From Flavobacterium sp. (GTDB lineage Bacteria > Bacteroidota > Bacteroidia > Flavobacteriales > Flavobacteriaceae): 64,000 nt of DNA. Made by a program: the position numbers and the translations under genes. The DNA is taken from assembly GCA_030151255.1 (NCBI GenBank), contig JASLED010000092.1, forward strand, positions 1 to 64,000, given 5' to 3'. Shown piece after piece: positions 58,438-64,000 of this stretch. Position 1 is the stretch's first letter, and each line of letters opens with the position of its first letter. The notes under the pieces are model-generated. The model was not told the origin of the DNA. It did no database searches and saw only the letters and a list, made by a program, of their open reading frames with translations.

Positions 58438-60849
58438 TTATTCGTATTTGATATACTTCAATACATTTAATTTGGTGGCTTGTTTGGCTTTTATCCATAC
58501 AATTATTAGCACTAATGACATTAAGGTTAAAAATGTGTATAAAAAATACCAAACACTAATAGTAATTCGGAAAGCATATTCGCTCAGCCAAGCATTCATA
58601 AAATAATAACTAGGATATACAGCAAGGCAAAAACCAATAATGCCCATAACAATATATTGCTTAGATAATTGTTTCATTTGTTCGAAATTATCTGCTCCTA
58701 AAACCTTTCTAATTGCAATTTCTTTGTGTTTATTAGCAATAGTAAATGATGCCAAGCTATAAAGCCCAAACAAGGCAATGAATATAACAATTACACTAAG
58801 TACCAATAAGATATTTCGCTCTTGAAAACTACTTTTAAAAATTCGCTCAAAACGCTGATCTAAAAATTCATAATGAAACGGAAACTCTGCAAGCCCAACA
58901 TCTTTATACACTTTTTCGATTTCTTGTAGCATAGCATCCACATTTGACGAATTTACTTTTACATATAATTCTTGCACATTGCCAAACAGCCATGGTGTGG
59001 CTTTCATACCAACAAAAATCATTGGTTCGTAATCTACTTTAAAATTGTTGATGTGATAATTATCTACAACTCCAATTACTGTAAATAATCCTTGATTCCA
59101 ATTGATTGTTTTTCCAACAATATTTTCATCTTTTAATTTATCTTTCAACATTTTATTAATCAGCACATTGCTAATTGTATCGGTGGCTAAATTTTTCTGA
59201 AACTTTCGTCCTTCAATTAATTTAATGTCCATGATTTCTAAAAAATCTTCATCAATTGCCACATTCATTGTTTGCGCAGAGCCATCTTGATGTGCGATAA
59301 AACTTGAATTAAATCCATATCCTCCAATAGATAATGACGAACTACCCACACCTTCAATGCCAGGTATTTTCAATAATTCTGTTTTATACAATTCATAAAG
59401 CTGCTCTCTTTCTGCGTCTTTTTTATAGGTTAGAAAAGGAAGAATAAGCACTTGTTCTTTGCTAAAACCTAAATCTTTTTCTAGCATATAATTGGTTTGC
59501 TTATACACAATGAACGTACTTATCATGAAAAAGCTAGCAATAGCAAACTGAATCATTAACATAAGATAGCGCAAACTAAATTTTTGATTGGTTTTTAATA
59601 ATTGTCCTTTTAGCAACTTTAATTTTGATACTTTTTTAACTACCAAAAGCAATATTGTGGCTAATAAGAAAGCTAAAACAATAACAAAGAACAATCCTAC
59701 TTTTATGGCTTGTATGAGTTGATATTCTAACTGTGAATTTAGAATAACACGTATTGTAGGAATAGATAGTTCTACCAATACAAAACTAACAGCAATTGTA
59801 CATAACAACGTAATTACACTTTCTACAAATAATTGCCAAAACAACATAGAATATTTACTTCCGATTACTAAACGGATTCCCATTTCTTTATGTCTTTTTA
59901 AACTTTGTACAATGGATAAATTGACATAATTAATTACCGAAAGAATAAGAATTGTAATAGATAATCCGATAAGAATATAAAGCCGTTGACTATTGATTGA
60001 CTTTTCTAATGTGCCATTGTAAATGGCATTCTCAATCATGTGTTGTCCGGAAAGAGGAAACAAATCAAAACTTTCTACCGTATCATTATTTTCTGCTAAA
60101 TATTCTTCTACTGTTTTTCCGTTTTCACTTGCCAAACGCACATAAACATTGTTATACACTAAATCATTTAATGTGTTTAATATTTTATCATTTGACGAAT
60201 GTTGATTAAGTTTTAAATATAAAGTTGCACTATAAGTGCCCCAAAGATCTTGCCTTTCTATTACCTCTTTTTCCATTCCAGAAAAGATAATATTTGGCGC
60301 TACCGAACTTCGTTGCTCATCAAAAGAATAAAGTCCCTCTATGGTATAAAATTCATTTTGACGAATAAATGTTTTTCCTACCGAATTATCTCCAAATAAT
60401 TGCTCTGCATAAGTATCTAAAACCATTACTGTGTTAGGTTTATTCAAAGCATTTATTCCTGCTACAATTTTGAATGGGAAAAAATCTAAAAAATTTGCCT
60501 GAACTTTAAGACCTTTTTCAAATGATTTTTTTTCTCCTTCAAACTCAATATTACCCGTAGAATAATTGGATAAATACATGTAATCTTCTACCAATTCTCT
60601 CTCTTTAAGATTTGGCCCTAAAGGAAATGAAGCTAACATCCAAATATCATCATCGCCAACATCTGTACTTATTAAAAATACATTGTCTTTATTTGGATTC
60701 CATTGATCATATCGAACCTCTTCCTGATAATATAAATACGATAATAAAACACCCCAAATACCAATGGCTAAACCAATGATGGTAAAAATAAAAAAGACTT
60801 TATTTTTGAGTGTGTGTGCCCAATATATTTTTAACCAATTTTGTAACAT
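58438..60849 (-). CDS. FtsX/MacB-type ABC transporter permease, paralogue 2
   Basis: An 803-residue permease of the same FtsX/MacB architecture as its neighbours. It begins MLQNWLKIYWAHTLKNKVFF, carries TM1, two large periplasmic regions and two sets of three C-terminal helices, with coupling segments SLKRHKEMGIRLVIG and KHKEIAIRKVLGADNFEQMK. It ends KLNVLKYIKYE. It begins 2 bp after the stop of paralogue 3. The order permease-GIN-GIN-permease shows that the GIN genes were inserted between two duplicated permeases. Confidence 0.9.
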   Translation of the reverse strand: MLQNWLKIYWAHTLKNKVFFIFTIIGLAIGIWGVLLSYLYYQEEVRYDQWNPNKDNVFLISTDVGDDDIWMLASFPLGPNLKERELVEDYMYLSNYSTGNIEFEGEKKSFEKGLKVQANFLDFFPFKIVAGINALNKPNTVMVLDTYAEQLFGDNSVGKTFIRQNEFYTIEGLYSFDEQRSSVAPNIIFSGMEKEVIERQDLWGTYSATLYLKLNQHSSNDKILNTLNDLVYNNVYVRLASENGKTVEEYLAENNDTVESFDLFPLSGQHMIENAIYNGTLEKSINSQRLYILIGLSITILILSVINYVNLSIVQSLKRHKEMGIRLVIGSKYSMLFWQLFVESVITLLCTIAVSFVLVELSIPTIRVILNSQLEYQLIQAIKVGLFFVIVLAFLLATILLLVVKKVSKLKLLKGQLLKTNQKFSLRYLMLMIQFAIASFFMISTFIVYKQTNYMLEKDLGFSKEQVLILPFLTYKKDAEREQLYELYKTELLKIPGIEGVGSSSLSIGGYGFNSSFIAHQDGSAQTMNVAIDEDFLEIMDIKLIEGRKFQKNLATDTISNVLINKMLKDKLKDENIVGKTINWNQGLFTVIGVVDNYHINNFKVDYEPMIFVGMKATPWLFGNVQELYVKVNSSNVDAMLQEIEKVYKDVGLAEFPFHYEFLDQRFERIFKSSFQERNILLVLSVIVIFIALFGLYSLASFTIANKHKEIAIRKVLGADNFEQMKQLSKQYIVMGIIGFCLAVYPSYYFMNAWLSEYAFRITISVWYFLYTFLTLMSLVLIIVWIKAKQATKLNVLKYIKYE

Positions 60850-60851
60850 AA

Positions 60852-63251
60852 CTATTCGTATTTAATATATTCTAACACATTTACACGCGTTGCCTTATAT
60901 GCTCTACTTACAACAATTGTTAAAGCAAGCAAAAGCATAATAAAAAAACAAACAACATAAATATCATATTCTATCTCAATTCGATATGCATAATCGCTCA
61001 ACCATTGATTTAGTAAATAATAACTTGGATAAAAAGCTAATAAAAAGCCAGCTACACAATAAACAACGTATTGAATAGACAATTTCTGAATCAAACTTTT
61101 GGTATCTGCACCTAAAACTTTTCGAATAGCAATTTCTTTCAGTTTTGTACCAATATTAAAAGACGAAATGGCAAATAATCCAAACAACGCAATAAACGTT
61201 ACAATACAACTCAAGTACATCATTACTTCTCGTTGGGTTTGTATTTTAATAAATGATCGAGCAAATTCTTTATCCACAAATTCGTAGCTAAATGGTTTAT
61301 GAGCACTTGGATTAAATGAATTCCATATTTTTTCTATTGCAGGAATAACAGCTTCTAATTCGTCTAAATTTACCTTAACATTTACTTGATTAAAATTGTT
61401 GTAATTATCCGAAGGAAGCACAAAAATCATAGGTTGTATACGCGATTCTAACCCTGTGTTGTGAAAGTTTTTGAGCAATCCGACAACATTTTGTTTATTT
61501 AAAACAAGATCTGTAACTGATGTTTGATCAAATGCTTGTAAAACTGCTTCGTTAATTAAAATATTATCAATACTATCATTTGCAAATTGAGTAGATAAAA
61601 AACGTCCTTCTTTCAGCTCAATTCCCATCATATCAAAATATTCTTCTTCTGCATTTACCATTCTAACCAATTCATTTTTATCATTATGAATGATGTATGA
61701 AAAAGTTCCGCCACTTGCAGCACCATATATCAAATCTGCAATAGCTACTTGCTCAACTCCTTTTATCTTCTTAATCTCTTGCTTAAAAACCTGATATTTA
61801 GTATACTTTTCTGTTCCCCAATCTTGTTCTAAAAAAGAAAAACTAATAACCTGATCTCCTTTAAAACCCACATCTTTTGTTGTCATAAAACTTACTTGCT
61901 TATACACAATATAAGTACCTGTAATAAACCAACAGGCTATAGCAAATTGTACAATCAAAAAACAATTCTTGATTACACTACCCGAACGACTTCGATGAAA
62001 ATTGCCTTTTAATTCGCTTAACGTTTTATACTTTGCGATGTACAACGCAGGAATTAATCCGGCTAATAATAGAATTAAGAAAAAAACTCCTACAAATAAC
62101 ACAACAAAATCAGTTATTGTTACCTCTATATTTGTGTTTAAAAATGAGTTTGCAAATGGCAAAACAAATAATATAAAAAAGATACTTACCACAAACGAAA
62201 TGCAAATAGTTAAGGTTGTTTCAAACAAATTTTGTTTAATAATATCTTTATTTAAACCGCCTAACGATTTTCGAACTCCAACTTCTTTTGCCCTAGAAAG
62301 CGCCTGAGAAAGTAATAAATTCACGTAATTGAATAAGGATAAAATAAAAATAACCCACGATAAGCCTAACACAATTTGAACAAATTGATGTTTAGTTTGT
62401 GCTTCAGGCACTACTATTGCCGCTGATTTTTCGAAATGCAACTCTGGCAATGGATGCAATATGGCTGTTTGATTAAAAAAACCTTTTGATTTATCTATCA
62501 ATTCTGATACTAAAACACCATTTTCTGCTGCTAATGGTTTGAGATAATGATTTAGGTATAAACTATCTATTGCAGCACCTGTTTCTTTTGATTTATTAGT
62601 TTTGACTAATAATGAAGACGCTGAATATCCCCAACTTGTGGCTTGTTCATCATCTAAAAATTGATATTCATTTAGAATAACTTCTGGCATAAAACTTCCG
62701 CGTTTGCCTTCTAAATCATAAACACCTACAACGATATATAATTGCTCTTCAATTTTTAATTGTTTTCCAATTGGATTAATATTTTTACCGAATAAAAGTT
62801 CGGCTTTATCTTTTTCTAAAACAATTTCATTTGGATTCTGGAAAATACTTTTTTGCGATCCGTAAATCAATGGATAAGGAAAAAAATCAAAAAAAGTTTC
62901 GTTACATTTTACTATTTTATCCACCAAATATTTTTCTTTATCATACTCAATTGTATTTGATGTATAGCCCGAGTACACAAAATAATCTTCTACAAAAGGA
63001 TATTGATCTTTTAGCATTATGGAAAGAATAAAAGGCTGATTTGCTAAAGAAACAGTTTCATTTTTATTTTCAACAAAATAAACATCATTCTTATTTTTAT
63101 TCCATCTATCAAAAGATTCTTCCTCTTTAGCATATAATGTTGATAGCAAAACAGCACCAATACCAATAGCCAAACACAAAATAGTTAAGAAGAAATAAAC
63201 CTTATTTTTCTTGTTATTGTATAAATAGATCTTTAACCAATTTTGCAACAT
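60852..63251 (-). CDS. FtsX/MacB-type ABC transporter permease, paralogue 3
   Basis: A 799-residue permease, starting MLQNWLKIYLYNNKKNKVYF, closely similar at the N-terminus to paralogue 2. The first cytoplasmic segment before the helices contains SRAKEVGVRKSLGGLNKDII, and the C-terminal coupling segment reads LKEIAIRKVLGADTKSLIQK. It ends RVNVLEYIKYE. It is separated from paralogue 4 and paralogue 2 by 2 bp on each side, so all are read as one message. No ATPase motif. Confidence 0.9.
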   Translation of the reverse strand: MLQNWLKIYLYNNKKNKVYFFLTILCLAIGIGAVLLSTLYAKEEESFDRWNKNKNDVYFVENKNETVSLANQPFILSIMLKDQYPFVEDYFVYSGYTSNTIEYDKEKYLVDKIVKCNETFFDFFPYPLIYGSQKSIFQNPNEIVLEKDKAELLFGKNINPIGKQLKIEEQLYIVVGVYDLEGKRGSFMPEVILNEYQFLDDEQATSWGYSASSLLVKTNKSKETGAAIDSLYLNHYLKPLAAENGVLVSELIDKSKGFFNQTAILHPLPELHFEKSAAIVVPEAQTKHQFVQIVLGLSWVIFILSLFNYVNLLLSQALSRAKEVGVRKSLGGLNKDIIKQNLFETTLTICISFVVSIFFILFVLPFANSFLNTNIEVTITDFVVLFVGVFFLILLLAGLIPALYIAKYKTLSELKGNFHRSRSGSVIKNCFLIVQFAIACWFITGTYIVYKQVSFMTTKDVGFKGDQVISFSFLEQDWGTEKYTKYQVFKQEIKKIKGVEQVAIADLIYGAASGGTFSYIIHNDKNELVRMVNAEEEYFDMMGIELKEGRFLSTQFANDSIDNILINEAVLQAFDQTSVTDLVLNKQNVVGLLKNFHNTGLESRIQPMIFVLPSDNYNNFNQVNVKVNLDELEAVIPAIEKIWNSFNPSAHKPFSYEFVDKEFARSFIKIQTQREVMMYLSCIVTFIALFGLFAISSFNIGTKLKEIAIRKVLGADTKSLIQKLSIQYVVYCVAGFLLAFYPSYYLLNQWLSDYAYRIEIEYDIYVVCFFIMLLLALTIVVSRAYKATRVNVLEYIKYE

Positions 63252-63253
63252 AA

Positions 63254-64000
63254 TTATTCATATTTAATTCGTTTAATTAAATCAACTTTTGTAGCAACAT
63301 TTATCTTTATAGCTACTAAACCAAACACAAAACCGAGCAACACAATAAATGAGAATACAAATGGATAATATTCTATTTCTTGCTTGTAATTAAATTTTTC
63401 CAACCAAAGATTCATAATCCAATAAATAGGATAAATGGCTAATAAATAAGCAATAACAACCGATATAAATATGGGTTTACCAAATAAACACAAGAGTTGT
63501 TGAGTGCTTGCTCCAACTATTTTGCGAACAATAATTTCTTTTTGCTTTTGCTCTAACTGTAAGGATAAGCTAGCATATAATCCAAATAATGCCATAAAAA
63601 CTACTGCCACATCCCACATAAAAAACATCTGCTTTTGCGATAAAATATGTTCGTAATTTTTATTGAATTGTTTAGATACCGAACTATATTCAAACGGATA
63701 TTCTTCATCTACTTGTTCTTTCCAAAAGCGCCCTATTCGCTGAATCACTTCTTTGGCATCGATATTTTTATCTAATGCAATCGACAAATATTTAATATCA
63801 TATGGCAAAAACTCTACATCGCACCAATCAAAAAATAAGGTAGGTTGAATTGCTTCTTCAAAACCTGCACTTAAATAATTGGCAACAACTCCTTCTATCA
63901 AATATGTATTTTTATCAAATGCAATGGCTTGCCCTAATACTTCGTTTGGTGTTTTTCCTATTTTTTGCAACAATTTCTCGTTCAGCCAAACTCTTGGTAA
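63254..64000 (-). CDS. FtsX/MacB-type ABC transporter permease, paralogue 4, N-terminus missing
   Basis: The C-terminal 248 residues of a further permease; the frame is open to the window edge, so the gene starts outside. The visible part covers the end of the second periplasmic domain and the last three or four helices, including KEIIVRKIVGASTQQLLCL. It ends KVDLIKRIKYE, matching the other three paralogues. An internal TTG at 63973 is not the start. It is the upstream-most permease of the operon visible here, and the ATPase and any adaptor may lie just beyond. Confidence 0.85.
   Translation of the reverse strand, partial: LPRVWLNEKLLQKIGKTPNEVLGQAIAFDKNTYLIEGVVANYLSAGFEEAIQPTLFFDWCDVEFLPYDIKYLSIALDKNIDAKEVIQRIGRFWKEQVDEEYPFEYSSVSKQFNKNYEHILSQKQMFFMWDVAVVFMALFGLYASLSLQLEQKQKEIIVRKIVGASTQQLLCLFGKPIFISVVIAYLLAIYPIYWIMNLWLEKFNYKQEIEYYPFVFSFIVLLGFVFGLVAIKINVATKVDLIKRIKYE

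Noticed and set aside
1..64000. CRISPR arrays, tRNA or rRNA genes, insertion sequences, phage genes
   Set aside because: No spaced direct-repeat array, cloverleaf pattern, rRNA-like sequence, transposase or integrase was seen; the TPP riboswitches are the only structured RNAs supported.

Overview
The window is a low-GC, densely coded stretch of a Bacteroidota chromosome, most likely family Flavobacteriaceae (Flavobacterium/Myroides-like). The reasons are SusC/SusD pairs, a MurF-alanine racemase fusion, DUF3127 and DUF4302 proteins, promoters of the TAnnTTTG type, few Shine-Dalgarno sites, and many short intergenic hairpin terminators. The species cannot be named from sequence alone. No rRNA, tRNA, CRISPR array, insertion sequence or phage was seen.

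Layout. 1-2.2 kb: 3' part of tsf, then an SDF-family symporter. 2.2-9.2 kb: an unlisted 53-codon gene on the minus strand, then a TPP riboswitch and an eight-gene thiamine operon (thiS, thiC, a ThiE/TenI-like gene, thiD, thiE, thiG, thiH, thiF). 9.2-14.2 kb: aat, a DUF3127 protein with an SSB-like tail, a flavin reductase, an orphan histidine kinase, greA-HIT and a Rieske-like lipoprotein. 14.2-19 kb: a TonB receptor behind its own TPP riboswitch, arfB, PnuC/PnuT, a Bax-inhibitor protein and a phosphopantetheinyl transferase. Thiamine synthesis and thiamine uptake therefore sit close together and share a ligand. 19.1-26 kb: a SusC/SusD locus with a zinc metallohydrolase lipoprotein and a DUF4302 lipoprotein.

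26.4-33.9 kb: mscL, murF-alr, then a sulfur operon (two YeeE/YedE halves, a cysteine-bearing Crp/Fnr regulator, TauE/SafE, an MBL-rhodanese protein, thioredoxin). 34-48 kb: M16 peptidase, lepA, dusB, a DbpA-like helicase, mscS with a C1 peptidase, an S9 peptidase, a second SDF symporter and DedA. 48-51 kb: [2Fe-2S] ferredoxin, an FNR-like reductase, a NifU-domain protein and an Mrp ATPase. 51.2-52.5 kb: a protein of three tandem RidA domains. 53-64 kb: a minus-strand operon of four FtsX/MacB-type permease paralogues (the first cut by the window edge), two tandem DUF2807 proteins and a TolC-like channel.

Most interesting: (1) the thi riboswitch has a readable two-state expression platform that can mask the thiS start codon; (2) the triple RidA protein, in which the first domain has lost the usual arginine; (3) terminator-like hairpins directly in front of aat, greA, pnuC and lepA; (4) the multi-permease/DUF2807/TolC operon; (5) the sulfur operon with a Crp-family regulator carrying three clustered cysteines.
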